From Nectonema munidae (taxonomy: Eukaryota; Nematomorpha; Nectonematoida; Nectonematidae): 64,000 nt of DNA. A model generated the notes under the pieces. The model saw nothing but the letters and a program-made list of their open reading frames with translations, was not told the DNA's origin and searched no databases. Shown here piece by piece: positions 11,433 to 26,600 of this stretch (the first letter of the stretch is position 1; each line of letters opens with the position of its first letter). The DNA is taken from positions 124,001-188,000 of the forward strand of contig JAUIRK010000593.1 of the NCBI GenBank assembly GCA_030549495.1, written 5' to 3'. Made by a program: the position numbers and the translations under genes.

Positions 11433-11661
11433 ATGTGCAGTTTAAATTTGAATTTTAAATCAAGAATTTGTAAAATCATTTTACGAAATTTTTATAAATC
11501 AAATTATGAAAATTTATACCAAAAAAGCATTATTAAGCCAATTGAATTTTGGAATGAGAGAGCTAAAAAAGATTTGAAATGGTTTCAAATTTATAATAAA
11601 ATTTTTCCTCTAACTTTCGAAAGTTTCAATTTTTTTGATGGTGGCAAAATCAATGCTGTAG
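11433..11661 (+). CDS. ACSS: ACSS exon 1
   Basis: Encodes residues 1-76 plus one base. It includes [22 protein letters not shown] and GGKINA, the N-terminal ACS domain. The donor is G|GTAACA. The ATG at 11433 lies just inside a pyrimidine-rich tract ending in GTGCAG (to 11440), so the exon may instead begin at 11441 with an unseen upstream exon. The ATG choice gives a complete in-frame protein. Confidence 0.8.
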
Positions 11662-14600
11662 GTAACATTTTTGTTATTTTGAATAAATTCTTTATAATTG
11701 ATATCAGAAATACATTGAATAAATTTAAGTTGTTTATTATTTTACAGTTTTGTTTAGTACTCTTTAGTGGGTATGAGTTTGGAAGCCTGGTTTCGATACA
11801 ATATGTTCCATGCAGAGCCCGCCCTACCTATATATTTTTGGGGCAAGTGCCTCCCCGCAGTTTTATTTATTGCCCCCTTAAAATTTTCAACTTGCCCCAA
11901 GTGTCTTAACTTAAGAAAAAATTATATAAACATATTGCTGTGCAAGTAACTTTGAGAACATTTATGTCATATATTGGAAACAAAACTGTTTGAAAATGAT
12001 TAAATGCCTTTATAACAATTTGTTTTTGTAATTTATATAGTACTTCTGATAAGATAATAAATTTTTTCCATAATGTAAATTTTTATTGGCTCTTCACAGC
12101 CCCCTCTCCCCCCTAATAATTTTTTTTAGCGCGGGTACTTGTTCGATTGTTTGAATCTAATATCAAGACAGTGTACCGCTACATTTATTTTTTCTATTAT
12201 TTTTTCAGTGTTTAAGTTAACATTTTTATTCTTGATTGTTTTCCATACTACTTACCATTACTTCATTTTATGTAGGGATGTAGTGGATAGCAAAAAAACC
12301 GGATATGTGATTTTTATAAAAGCCAATTTTGGATATTTGTTTTAATTTACCGGATATCTGGTCGGATACTAGACTAAATAAAACCCAATATATATTTTTA
12401 TTTAACATTTAATTTTTTAAAGAAAAGCAATATTTACTTGATTTATTTAAGTTCACAACAGATTTAAAATAAAAACAAAAATATTAATTTTCAGACTTTT
12501 TCAAAAACATTTGGTTTTCATAATAAAATCTTTTCAGCTTTCAATTTGTTAGGGAATTTTGTATAAACTAAACTTGCTCAACTAAAAAGATGTTCTGAAG
12601 TGACAGAACTCGTGGCTGCACTTAGATTTTTAAGATTCTAGGAAATTTTTTCCACTGTAGATGATTTTCCTTTCTTGTAAGCAATGGATCTGTCCAAAAG
12701 ATTTCTAGTTCCCCTTTATTTTCATTTTCTTTTAGCAAACAACGCAAAATAATATCTACGTACAAAAAATCACGTAAAAAACAAATTTTTTATTCTTTTT
12801 GAAATATTCTATACTTGAAGTAAAAAATTCACAGTTGTTATATAAATTACAACAGACTAAAGTCTTCTATAATGTATCTTATAATTCAAATTTTGAAATT
12901 ATCTAAATTCTGTAGATTAAAATATTTTGAGAACTCAAAATTTTATATTTGGAGGCAATATTTTAACAATAAAAAAATTTTTTTTTGAAAAGTAAAATAT
13001 AAAAAATTTAAACAAAAAACAAACAAACATCTTAGAAAGTAAAAATTTCAAAATTAATTTATAAAAAAATATTTTAATTAATTATTATCCTTGAAAACAA
13101 AGCCGAGTTTTCTCAAAAAATTCAAAAGTTTAGAAGTTGAATTGTCCAAAGGCCAAATTGACCTATTCCTTTTTACAACTATTTTATTATGACTATGGAT
13201 AGTTTCTTTAGAAAGTATAGTAACTTTAAAAATTATACCGATTTTTCTTCACATAACCAAAGACCTTTTATTATTTAAACTCCAATCTTCTTTAGATTTC
13301 ATTGTGGCAAATAAATTTGGCTGTAAAGACTTATGATTTTTTTTCACATAACATTGTAGTATTTTTAATCTTATTCCAAGAACTCTTCTGAATATTTACT
13401 CTATATATGATTCCATAAAGGATTTGTATGTTCTAAAACCTCAAAATTTGGACACAGGAGACAACCCTTTATATTTGTTATACACTATCTACAAAACAAC
13501 AAAAGTATTAAGATGTGATACAAACACCCATATTTTTAGTCACTATAACCGAATTCAGGGGTGCAAATCATGGGGTGGAGGGGAGGGGGGGGGGCGAAAG
13601 TCTTAAATAATTTTGTATTCCCTCAATTCAATATCTTTTATATTATTTAAAAGATTTGTTTGTTTTATGATTAGACTTACCCAATTACTTTTCTTGTTGG
13701 ATAAGTCTAAGAAAGAATATTTAAAATCCTTTTTTTTTCATTCATTTCCACTTCATTGATATAATAATGGAAATTTGAGCTATATTTAATCAGATGCAGT
13801 AATGTAGACTTTAATTTGAACAAGATCCCATACATTTTTCAGCGGAGCAAATATTTTTTATAGCTAACTATATAAGAAAGTATTCTCTCTCATTTTTTTT
13901 AGCTTAAAAGGTTTTTCTGTATTGATTACTGTTCAAAGAGCTAAATTAATGTAATACAGTAAACAAGTTAGGAAAAATGCCCGTATATACAAATATATTT
14001 TAAACAACAAAGTCTTTTATTCCAGAAAACAAATATATAGCATCTTTATTCTTAGATATTCATTTTATTTAATGTTTTACTTTTTTCTTATTAAGATTTA
14101 ATTGGATTGTTGGCAATGGTTTCACACTTTCCTTAACATTTTTGTTAATGAAACTTGGTTCAGGGAATGGAATAGCTAATTCATATAAATTTAAGGTTTA
14201 TACCAAATTTTCTTCTAAAAACTTTAACTCTTGAATTTCTATTTAATAGGGCGATATCTTAATTCAGGGTTTCATACCTATCATTTCATAGACCTGAGTC
14301 CTAAATATATTATCAAACAATTTACTTTACTAACTGAATATATGTGTATGTAGAAATAATATGATTATTTTTTTCTGTGTAACTAATCTAGTTTGGTAAC
14401 ATTTCGTTCTTAAAAATTTTAAAATATTAATTTTAAGCAACAATGCATCTCTCAGTATATTGTAATTGTTATGGCATAAGGAGTAGTGGAAATAGACTTT
14501 ATTGAAAGAACAGTAACACGTAAAAAGGTAACCTTTACGCTACAAAGATAACATATACAATGTGAACTATATATATATACAAAACATTTAGTGGTGCTTC

Positions 14601-17600
14601 AGGATGTATTTAGAAAGTATGTGAAAGCATGCTAAACAGTCAGTGATACTCAAGGATCATTGTAACTTGTGAAAACCCTTATTACAGTAATCAACCCACC
14701 TAACCAATTCATTTGATATGAAGCATGCTTATTGACAATTGGTGAGATGAGAGGCTCGGAAAAATCTTTTAACTCTTAATCAAATTTGTATCGAATATCG
14801 CGGTTGTCGGCTAATGTTTGACAAATGACTTCCGACTGTATTACCATTTAGTCTCTAATACAACCCTTTCATAGGCTTTCTTTAGAAGACAAACGCATTT
14901 TTAGCATTAGAGCACCAAATATAGAATCGGCTCAATCAAAAATTCTGCTCCGTAAAGATTTACAAGAGATCATTTTGCAAATGTGACCATCTTTTTCAAT
15001 AACTGATAAATGGCATTAAGAGCTGACAAAGGCTTAATTACATCATATGACTAGTGATGAATGATTTTTTGCCCCTTTTGTGCTAGAACAGTGGTTCACA
15101 ACCTTTGTGAAAATTTTTGGTCTCCCTGTACCTTTATAATTTTTTAATATCTTGAGATCTCAATTAAAAAATAATTCAACATATAAATTACTCTACTGAA
15201 ATATGTTTGAAATGTGTGATATAAATACGTTCACTAAAAATGATAGGAATATATTAAAATGGACATCTAAAATTTTTTCATTCTGTATGATTTGCTTTAC
15301 TGAAATTGCTAGATTTCTTTCCATAGTATCGCTTCAAAACTCTGGAAAGCCACCTCAAGTTTGAGTGCAGCAAGCGTTTTTCAAATTCGGAATCATCTTC
15401 TTTCCATAACTCAGAAAACAGACTAGAGTTGAGGACATTAGCATTAATGAAATACACTGTTAATAACTTCATTGAGAACATTTTTCAACTCAGCAGGTAT
15501 GGCTTTCATTATTATTAAGGTTACATCTGGAAAATGTTTGCTTAACCAGAGTGTGAAGACCAGAGCGATAAGAAAGAATTGCCAAAACATTGTCAGTACT
15601 TAAGGCTGAGCTAAGTTTGCAACATCCTTCGTTTTATCAAGCTGAATTACAAAAAAGTTGAAATTTGAATTCCAAAGAATCACATGCGACATTATGTTAC
15701 TTATCAGACATTTCCACATTCAATATGATATCTTTGCAGCAAGGTAATATCAACTGTTCTCCTAGGTGGGAATTTTTGACAGCAGTTATTTTTTTGAATC
15801 TTTATAGAAGGCTTTCAAACCACACTTAATATTTTACAAAAACATTGCTATGTTACCAAACCGCGATTTGTGCAATCGTTTAGCTTGACGCTTAAAATAT
15901 TCAATAGTTGTGTTTACGGAACTAAAGAGTTTTATTTTCAAGTATCTTTTTAACTTCTTGGGGTTTAGAAAAGTGGATGCTAACATTTAGAACACAAAAG
16001 TCACTTAGGTTCTTCTTCCCCCTCAAAGAAAAATGCTCATTTACATCTATAAATTCAGGCCTGAAATAATAAAATAGTAAAAATAGTTTAAGTCAATTTA
16101 AGGACTAAATTATTTATTCTTTTAGTGACTTATTGTCAAAACTAAAATATGTTGTGAAAAACGATCCACATTCCACTGTGTGACCATTTCTCGGTCCCCA
16201 TCGAACTACTTTGCGATCTTCTAGGAGACCGCGGAATTGATTCTTTAACTTGGTTCTTTAGATATTAGTTTATACGTGCAACTAATTTTCTTGAAAGTTC
16301 TTTACAAATGATAAGGGTCTCTCTAAGTGTGAGGACTACTTGACGCTTAGGTAATCTGTGCTTATTATGTTCTAAATAGCATATGCTATAAATCGATGGC
16401 TATGCCTGTGCTTATGTTTATAAAAGTTTTTTTTTATTTTAGTCAATTGTATTGATCGACATAAAGAAAGCAATCCAGATAAAATTGCTTTAATTTTGGA
16501 AAACGATGAGCTTTTCAGAGAAGAAAAACTTTCCTATTTGTAATAATTTTTAGATATATCTTATTTTGTGAAGTACTAAAATGTGTGCTATTAAAATCTT
16601 TTTAACAAAATATTAGGACCGATAAAAGTTACAGACTGACGGTTCCTATTTTGCAAATTAGCTTCTCACGTATGCTTATTTTGAGTGGAATGTAGGAAAT
16701 TTATGCCTGCTATTAGACTTGTCACTCTTATTTTATTCAGAATTCAAGCCATAAGGGATAATCTTAAAATTCACATTTATAGAGATTGAACCCTCACCCG
16801 CACACATGCTCATGTGGACGGCTTCTTGAAAAACCGTTTCACTGGATTTAAAGTAAGTTAATCTTACTTAAGCAAATTTCAGAGTACCACGATCTGATAA
16901 TATAAAGTTAAAAGTAATCGAAGATAGCAAAAAATAATTAAAATGTTTTTAACATAAGAGCTCCTTTATTTTTCATCAGGAAACATGAAAATTTTCAAAA
17001 TTAATAAACTGAAGTATCGCAAAGGGGTCGACTTTTTGTTTAAATGCACTTGAATCCACCATCTTAAGTTGAATCTGTAACCATTGAATGCTTTAGGTGC
17101 ACACATTAAAATTAATGTGTATTATATATTTACCAAAAATATTCTCACTGTTTTCACTAACACACATGACCTTTTCAATTCAATCACATTCTTCACACTT
17201 TATGCTATAGGTATAAGCATGACCTTTAAATCCCATCACAAATCATATATTATAGCCTAAAGAAACATTAAATTACATATACAAAACCATTGAGTCATTC
17301 AGCAGAGATTCTCGCACAAATCTGCTTACACTATCAAGAGTGAAGCTAAGGCACACTATTCAGAGTGGACATCAAGGATCGAGTTAGACTTCACAATCAA
17401 CCCCGCGCATAAACTTGATTCAATTAAAATTGTTTCATTCTACGCCTAACTTAACTGAATCTATTTGAATACTTCTTGTTGTTCTTCAATTTTTGATCTT
17501 AAAATTAATTAATTTTTTATTAGTTAGTAGGTTATTCAACCATGTTTAACAAAAATTTATTATATAAAAACTTGACTAGGCCAATTATTATTCATGCCCA

Positions 17601-20600
17601 TAACGAATTATCTATCATGTTTTCAACGCTTTATTTTCTTGTATTTTTAGTTTTCTTATAAATAAAGTAAAACTTACCAAAGCTGTCTAATTTTTTCCTC
17701 TTCTAAAAATAATTAAGAGCAAACCATTTTAAAATCCTAATTAATATTTTTTTCCAACTTTTTTTGAAAACTTTTCAAATATGATTTAAAAGATAAATTA
17801 TTATTTAATATTTTAAACATTTTATTTACAATTGAATCATTCCTAAAAGGTATTTCATTTTTAGCGAATGGCTTAGTTATACATAAATTATGTTCACGGA
17901 TTAGTTTCATAAAGCGTCAAAATTCGTTAAAATTCGGTAATCCTTGTCAAAATCGCTTTTTTACGAACAGCATACAAAGAAGTTGTATATAGACCGTTTA
18001 GTAAAATAGTAGTCAAAAATATGGAACCACTGCTATAAACATATTCCTATTAATGAAAGTTAGCAGTCTTGTGCCGATTAGATCGGCATCTCCAATTTTT
18101 TTATTATTCACCCATTTCTGGAGCCGAAGAGGGGGAGTAAACTAACTTCTTCATTTATTTCAAATATTTCTTTAAAATTCAAATATGGTATTACTCTGAG
18201 AGAAGCGTGTCCATGGCGTGTGTTTTGCTGTAAAAACAACAGCATAAATGCGTCTTTTTCTAAGACATGGGTTTTCAACCCCAGGGTCGCGAGTGTATTC
18301 TCAAAGTCGCGTTTAGTGATTGCATACGATATGTTACATTTCAAAATTACGCGCGAAAATGACTCAGTTATAATGAATACTGGAATTCATTGCGATATCA
18401 AATATGTTATAATACTTCTTTATCGTAGTTTTCTTGAATATGATATACCTGCCCGTTTATATTCATACATAATCATCACTCAGAAGCAACTGGACACGAA
18501 CACACGCAGGTTCGAACAACCATGCACTAAACATTTGGTACTAGCAGTATTTTTTCAATTATGCCTGCCAGTTTAACTTCAAACGTACTCGTTCTTCCTA
18601 TCCAAATTTTATAAGGTCAGCGGCATCCGCATCGCTCAAAAATTGGGATGGGAACATCACTAAAAATTGGGGTTTTCTTTGTCTCGCGCAGTCCTTTTCT
18701 TTTTACAAATACTTAAAATCTCATTCTTTCATATGAATAAAATGAATATTTTTTCTTCTTATTTGCCAGAGAACTCTATAAAATGACAAATCGAATTGGG
18801 AATGTCTTAAAGCGACACGACGTCAAAAAAGGTGACCGTGTTACGATCTACCTTCCAAACAGTGTGCTAGCTGTTGCATGCATGCTGGCATGTGCCCGAA
18901 TTGGTGCCATTCACTGTGTTGTCTTTGCTGGATTTAGTGCAGCTGCTCTATCCAAAAGGATGATTGATTGTATCTTTCCTCTTTTCTCATTATTTTAATA
19001 ATTTTGATATTATCTGTAGTTAACCTTATATAACTTACTGTTTAATTTTATAAATAAACGACTACTTTTTAGAAATGTCAATCAAAATTTTGATTGATGA
19101 AGAATATTTTTAATTTCATTCAAAATTTACCAAAAATGTGTGCTTTTATATTAAATTTGCCATCTGGTTTAATTTTTGCACTCATGTTTTGCATTATTGA
19201 TTGGAAAATATCTTGAATTGTCAATCAAATTTACAGTTTTCGTCCGATAATTTTCCAGAAAATATTCAAATTTTACATGAAATATATATGTTTATACCAA
19301 ATCGATCAATTCAAAAAATATTTTGAAAAAGATTTAAAAAAAATTTAATTTTGAAATGAGGTGTCATATATAATTTCTTCATAGGTTTGATTGATTTTCA
19401 TAAAAAATGAACTTTACCTGTAAATTAAGCACACTTGAAAATAGGTATATAATAGTCTAAAGAAGATTTTATACGTATTTCATTAAACATTTAATTTTGA
19501 CCTGAGCTATCATATTAGTCTTTTTTTGACAGGTTTGGTTAATTTCCATACAAATGAACGTTACCACTAAATTCAGCACAGTTGAAAATGTGTATATATC
19601 TGTAAAAAACGTTGCGGCCACCGGTTGGGCACCACTGGTCTAGGTGAATCGTGTGAGCGTTTGTTTTGCATCGGAACAAATTTCTAAGATGTCTTAGTGA
19701 TTTTTTTCTTTTAAATTGACATATTAAAGCTAGAGAAAGTTGATAATTTTTGTTGAAATTGATGGGTAATTTTTATTTGTATTTTAGCTAACTCACACTG
19801 TCTTATCACTTGCGATGTCACTTTTCGTGGAGGCAGAAAATTACTTCTTTATGAAACCGTTAAAAGTGCCATCTCGCTTTGCCCACCCGATCTTGTGAGA
19901 TGTGTCTTGATTCAACAGTACTCTCCCGATCTGAGCCTCATGAAGAATCCTAGAATTGAGTTTGATATGGCAGAAGTACTCATCTCTTCCTGCATATAAT
20001 CTTGGAATTTATTTTGGACTTTAAATCTGATGATACGTAGTCCCCCAATTCACCTTCATCCACTTTGAGTCAGTCTATCCAATGGTTTGTTAACTTGCTG
20101 GTTGATATCTATGCATTCAAGTTAATTACTTAGTTTACTAGTTTGAGGATATAATTGAATTATTGGTTTGTTCTGCTTGGTGACATTCATTTTCTTATAA
20201 AATATGAATTTTAAATTTTTTACTATTTTAATCTTATTTTTGTAATCTCTTGTAGAAATGCAGCTTTAATATTTTACCAATACGTGCTTTGAATTTACTA
20301 AACATAACTTTCAATTAATATCACATGAACATTTACCAAACGAATGTTTTGAAGCTTCTTAGTTATGTTTGCTTGAATTGCAGAATCTACTTTTTTATTT
20401 GTGTCTTAAGCTAATTCCTGCGCTTAACTTACATTCCTCGGCTACAAAAATATTATCCTACTTTAATCAAATCCTGTCACAAGAGCAGTTTCTATTTAGG
20501 ATGATGCGTTAAGTGAACCCTCTGTATGAAAAAGTGCTTCACTGAATTACACTTAGAATAACTGCTCTTTTTGAACCAATTAAAATAAAGAGTGTTGGCA

Positions 20601-23600
20601 GCCTTCTGTTAAAATTTTAAATTCAATTCGTTGTTTTAATCCTATAAATTTCAATTTTTATTTCTCTTAATTCTGATTTTCATTATCATGTGCTCAACCA
20701 TTTAATGTAAATAAAGTAAAGAGTTTGTAGAAAGTCTCTTTCTTTTTATATTTGCACTAAAGGAAAAGTTCGATGAAATCTTTGCTACATAAAATATCCC
20801 TTCACTTACTCATGTCTTTCAGATGTGTTGTGATAATGCCTAATTTTTCTATTAGGAAATGGAGGTGGAAGAAAGTGAGTGTGCAGTTGTCGAGATGAAT
20901 TCGGAAGATTTTCTCTTTCTTTTATACACGTCAGGAAGTACAGGTCAGCCAAAGGGAATCGTTCACTCGCACGCCTCCTACCTGCTGTACTCCTCTATAT
21001 CTCAGAAGGTGCACCATTTTTTCTGAATGTGTATTCTCTCCCACTCTTATAACTTCCTTCACGTGATGATGCATATTTACACGATTATGATAAAGGACTG
21101 CTTTTGCTAATATCAAGATGATTCACCTAAATTTGGGGTTCCCAACTCCAACTTTGTGACTCTAATTATTATTTTCAAGGGTCGCAAGGTAGTTACAAAA
21201 AATATCTGAATAATCCATATCTGGTTAAATTTTTATTTAACATTTAACTAATGCAACTAATTTACTTTGTAAAAATTTCATCAAACACAAGTAATAGAAG
21301 TAGCTTTTATGTATAAAAAGCATTTGGCCATCTTCTCTGTAGGGCTATTGCAATGTAAACACGTCACTACTTCAAAAATGTAAGCAAAACATGCATTTTA
21401 CTTCTTTTTCATTTTTTATAATAACTCAAACATATCCTTTTTACACGTTTTTCGGAGTATTAATAATTTTTTTAGCAAAAGCTAAAGTCATCTTTAAAAT
21501 TTTCAAAATCTATTTAAAATAGTTAAAGTTAGACAAAGTTTTCAAATGAAATAAAACTCAAAACATTAAAATAAAAAAGTATTATTTTTAACGTAGTATG
21601 AATTTTGTTTTTTTATTATCAAATATTTTTTTACTAAAGGAGATATTTTATTGATAAATAATTTTTCATTTATCTAAAAGAATTTTTTTTTATCTTTTGT
21701 TAATATAATCTAGTTTTTTTATTTTCCATGTCTTGACAAACTTATTTTACTACTTAATAATTTTTAAAATTTATTGCTTATTTCTTTTTTTAGATCTAAT
21801 TTTTAATTTAGTAAATGGCTCAATGGAAAACACATTTGGTCTACAAACCTAAATTTTTGCAATTTGCTTTTACTAAGATAAGAGAAAGATCAAAAAGCAG
21901 GAAGCTTTTCTTTGCAAACTGATGTTTTAGTGTTCTTGAAGAATCTTTTTTCTGCAATGCCTTGTCAACACCACTACTGGAGAAGATATATTTGATACGA
22001 TTTCAAGTTTTTTCATAAAATATGAGTTAAGTTGGAAGAACTGTTTGGCTGTTTGCACTGATGGTGCTCCATCAATGATGGGAACTCGTACAGATTTTGT
22101 TCGTCGCATTAAAAATTAGAACCCAAATCTTGTAGTTATCCATTGTTTGTTGCATCGAGAAAACCTTGTTTCTCGTCTTCTGCTATCAGATCTTAATTCT
22201 GTTTTAATCATGTTATCCAAATAGTGAACTTTATTAAAACTAGAGTTCATGTGTGAAGAAAGGGGATCACATTACAAAAACGTGTTATGTCATTCAGATA
22301 TTCGTTGGCCATTCCAGGAAAGATTTTGGGAAGAGTTCTTGGGCTAACATGTAAAATTGGAATCTTTCTTTATGCAAAACGTCATAAACTAACAAACTGT
22401 TTTAAGCATTCCGCTTGGCCAACAAAACTTGGTTATTTATGTGATATTTATAGATATCTTCCATCAACTTAATTCAGACACGCAAGGTAGAAACCACGCA
22501 ATGGTACACATTGTCGAAAAAATTGTTTCTTTCAAGAAAAAGCTTTGGAGTCTTTGGAAAGAAAACCTTGAGTGTTCAAAATTTTTGACTCAAGCCTATT
22601 TTAACTCGAGAGGCTGAAAAAGCGCTTCTACCTTTTCCAACAACATATCTCTGTCTTCTTGAAATCAAGACTAAAGCAAGAAACCGGCTGGATCCTCAGC
22701 ACGATTTGCGGTGTGCTTTAACAATTAATATAAAACCAAGATTTGATAAACTTATGCAGGCCTCGGCAACCTTTTCATAATGAAGTCGAACGTATCTATC
22801 AAATGCATTACGCGTGCCACCTTTTCAATACCAATTTCATAGTATGTACTTGTGAACTTTTGTTAAGCTTCTAATAGGTTAAAATGAAGGCACATAAATG
22901 TAATTTCATTTTCAAAGTAACTTAATTAGATAGTTAGCTTAAATTTCTTGTTTGTCTTTGAAAACTCTTCTCACTACACTTTTTTTCGTATAAAATTTCC
23001 TTCAAAATGTGATAAATTTAAAAGGAGTCTGTTCTTTAATAGATGAGCCTCAAATAGTAACCCCTTTTTGAGAGAGTCCTTGTTTAGACTAGACATGAAA
23101 CAGAGGTTAATTAATTTTAACATATAAACATAAAAGTAAAAATTCAGTTTTGGTTTCAATTTCGTATCGTTAAAATTATTTTGTTCAGTGGAATTTTTTA
23201 TTGAAATACAGCCAGCTTTAAATAGTTTGAATAGATCATAAAAAGATGTAACATTATGAGGTCCCAAAAATGTTTTTAACCAAAATTTACGTTTATTTTT
23301 TGCCTATAGATTTGTGCTTGCCATTGTGAATCTGTTTCCTTGCCACGCGTGCCATAGGTTGCCGCCCACTGAACTTGTGCACAAAATGAAGCAGTTTCAA
23401 GGCAGTCATTAATTTTTTTTAACTCTTTATATTTTGCTGTAATTTTCTTGAATATTTTTAATGAACAATCTGTAACATAAGTTAATTAAATTTATTTTAT
23501 AATTAGGGTCGCTATAATAAGTCAGGCCCAAATTTAGGGTCACAACAAAAAAACGTTGGGAAACACAGACTTAAATTAACATAATTTTCAAAATCGTCCT

Positions 23601-26600
23601 TCATTTTTAACATCACGGCTTACTTATTATTTTAATTTCAATCCTAGCTTCTCCATAATCAAATGTAGACTTTGGAATGAAGTATCGAAGGACTGCTACC
23701 GGGACAACTACCCCTTCTTCTGCGTAATCAACTGATTAATTGATTGATTGGCTAACTAGCTTGCTTATTCGCTTTAACCGTTGAACAAGGGGTAGTGAGC
23801 TGGCTAATTAAAATTAGTTGTTAAAATGCTCGTAAATTTGTTACTTAATTTTCACACGACTTTGTCAAAATTGGGAGCAAAACTTTAAATTTGAGCAATT
23901 GTAACTTCTTAGAATAATTTAGAATCAAAATTCAGAAATGATCTCTTCTTTTTTAGTATTGGAAGTATTGAATTTAAAACCAAAAAATCAATCGCGAAAA
24001 ATTTGTTTCAGTTTTGGTAGTTTCGAAATTCCAATATGAATTTTATTGTGAAATAAAAACCTTTCATATCTTTTCAATTTAATTTTTTGAATACTTTTAT
24101 TTTATTTAAAATGTTTTTGGGAACAAACCGATTTGCCAATTCTGTTTAACCCACTAAGAACTATGATTTTTCGGTTAAGAAAATTATAGAGCGAACTAGA
24201 TTATGTGTAATCTTTGCTCACACAAATTTTATTCGATATATAATTTCCTTTGCTTTTCCTCAACATTAGATATTTTGACAATCGAAATTTATGCAATGTA
24301 TATTCCTTTATATGCATTTGTTCATATATTATTCACTTTTGGAATTAATAATAAAGTCATTACAAAGTAAATACCAAAACAACATGTTTTGCTTCTTTTT
24401 AATAATAATTAATAATAATATATGACTGCTATCAAAATGACTCTGATGTGAAGTATTTTTAAATCTTTTTTAGGAAATTTTAGTTCTTTTTAGTTACTAA
24501 AATGAAAACTTGCTCCCTTGATTAGGAACAGAGTAATGTTTTTCAATATATAAGCAGAAGTTCGTACGACATCTTACACTTTTATCCCATTTCTAACTCA
24601 ATGAAGAAGCGTTATTTATTTTTCTTCTCTTTTATGAATTATATTATAAGTATTAACTTCGAATTCAAGCTGATTCCTGTAGTCAGCGCCGAATTGAGAG
24701 AGAGATATATATAAGTGAATAGAGAGGTGCTTTATTTAGACTTAATCTTTATGAGTTTCTCGTTTATCCAAATTGATTGCATATTCTAGTCTAATGATTA
24801 TCCCATTTGTTCAAAAAATTGATCTTTCATTATGCGATTCACACAATGTAGCTTGTTTTAGACATAGAAATTATCTGGTTTTAGTGCTCCTGCTATTAAT
24901 CGGAAAAATGAATGTCCATCTCGGACTCCTAAAATTTAAGTATACTTTTAGTTGTCTATCTTCTTTATTGTTTTTCATAATAAGAATCTATTGAGAATAA
25001 ATAATCCTGTCACGACATTTCATCACCCAACATTTTATCCCCGATATTTCATCACCTGACATTTCATCATTGGACATTTCATCATACGAAATTTCATTAT
25101 CTTACTCGTAGATAGTTATTAAAACCTTTTATTAAAATTATATAAAAACTCTTTCAAATTTTCAATATAAAATGAAAAACTTCAGTAATGTGAAAACGAA
25201 AAATACCATCATTCAAAAAATCATTGCAATCTATTGATTTAACATTTACTACAAAATTTGCCTTTTTTAATTGTCTTAAAAATTAGGAAAAAGTAATATT
25301 TAACAGTAAATATAAAACAATTTTATTGCTGAAAACTATTTACATGCAGAATGTTGAACGGCTTTGAGGTATGAAATAATATATTGCCGAAAACTTTTGC
25401 ACGGAATTTTTAATGGATAAAATATACAAATAATAATTTTGAATAAATAAAAAAAGAAAGATATTTTTGACTGGAATACATATTTTACTTCTTTGAAGAA
25501 AATCGTTTTTTAATCCAAAAATGCTGAGCTTTTTCTCAAATACTTTTCTTATTTCTATTCAATAAATAATTCTTTTCCACAAAAAAATAACATATGTAGT
25601 TTCTAAATTTAGACTAGTAGTACTGCGGAACTTCATGGCGTAAATGGTGTATAAATGATTAACCTTTCAATTGATTCATTTAACATTTGATATATTTAGT
25701 GTGTTTGTTGCGTGTTGAAGTATTTTATTAAAATATACATATGCCTTTGAGGTTATCCTATCACCGTGTTACATCTTTCTTCCTTCTCTCTCTTTTCTCT
25801 ATTACTACAAATTTGAAAAGCTACTGCTTGCAACAAAAGTTATACTGTCTCGTATATTTAACCGGATAAAATATTAAAGCGCTGAGTTTAAATCTGTTTT
25901 GAGTTTCTTCTTCAATTTTTGCATTAAAATGCTGTGAGTAGTGACTCTACCCACTCGTAATACCCACAACCATTTAAAGAATCATTTTTGATTTAGGTGA
26001 CGTTTGATTTCCAAGCAAATGAAATATTTGCCTGCATGGCAGATATTGGCTGGATCACTGGACATACTTTTGGCGTATACGCAACTCTCGCTAACAATGG
26101 AACATCTCTTTTATTTTCTAGTCTTCCTACTTATCCTGATTCAAGTTTCTTTTTATTTCAAATTGTTCTAGAAGCCTTCTCATTTAGTCCTCCCTAAATA
26201 AATTAGCATTCTAAACCCAATTAACAGTGATTTTATTTTCAATTAGAAATTTGAGACTTCAAAATTTATCCATCTTATTATACTAAGATACTATTGTCTA
26301 TCAACTTTTGGGCACGAAGAATGAAATTAAGATCCTTCTAGGTTTTTCATTATACCAGCTGGTTTTGAAACAGCTAAAAATCGATCAAAATATTTTTTAA
26401 AAAAAAATGGTAAATGAAATTTGTATTAAAATAAAAATATAATTTCATGCTGATTGCGATGGTAATTAGCTAATTGGTACGGTAAAGTGATTGACTTGAA
26501 AATTTGGAAAAAAACCTAACATAAAAATGAGGTATGATTTTTGAAATAAAGCAAAGCATTATACTTCTTTTGCCATCGCTATTTATGTATTCGTCAATTA

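Noticed and set aside
15089-18032. Inward-facing hAT ends at 15089 and 18032 that flank ACSS exon 2, with loosely similar flanks (GCTAGAAC and GCTATAAA), suggesting one element containing a host exon.
   Set aside because: Exon 2 is an ancestral part of the gene and is in phase with both neighbours, so an insertion cannot span it. The flank match needs a shifted terminus and is only 6 of 8. Two separate decayed hAT ends are the simpler reading.
24990-25110. A CRISPR-like array at the ATTTCATCA repeats.
   Set aside because: Units are contiguous 14-15-bp repeats without unique spacers, in a eukaryotic intron.
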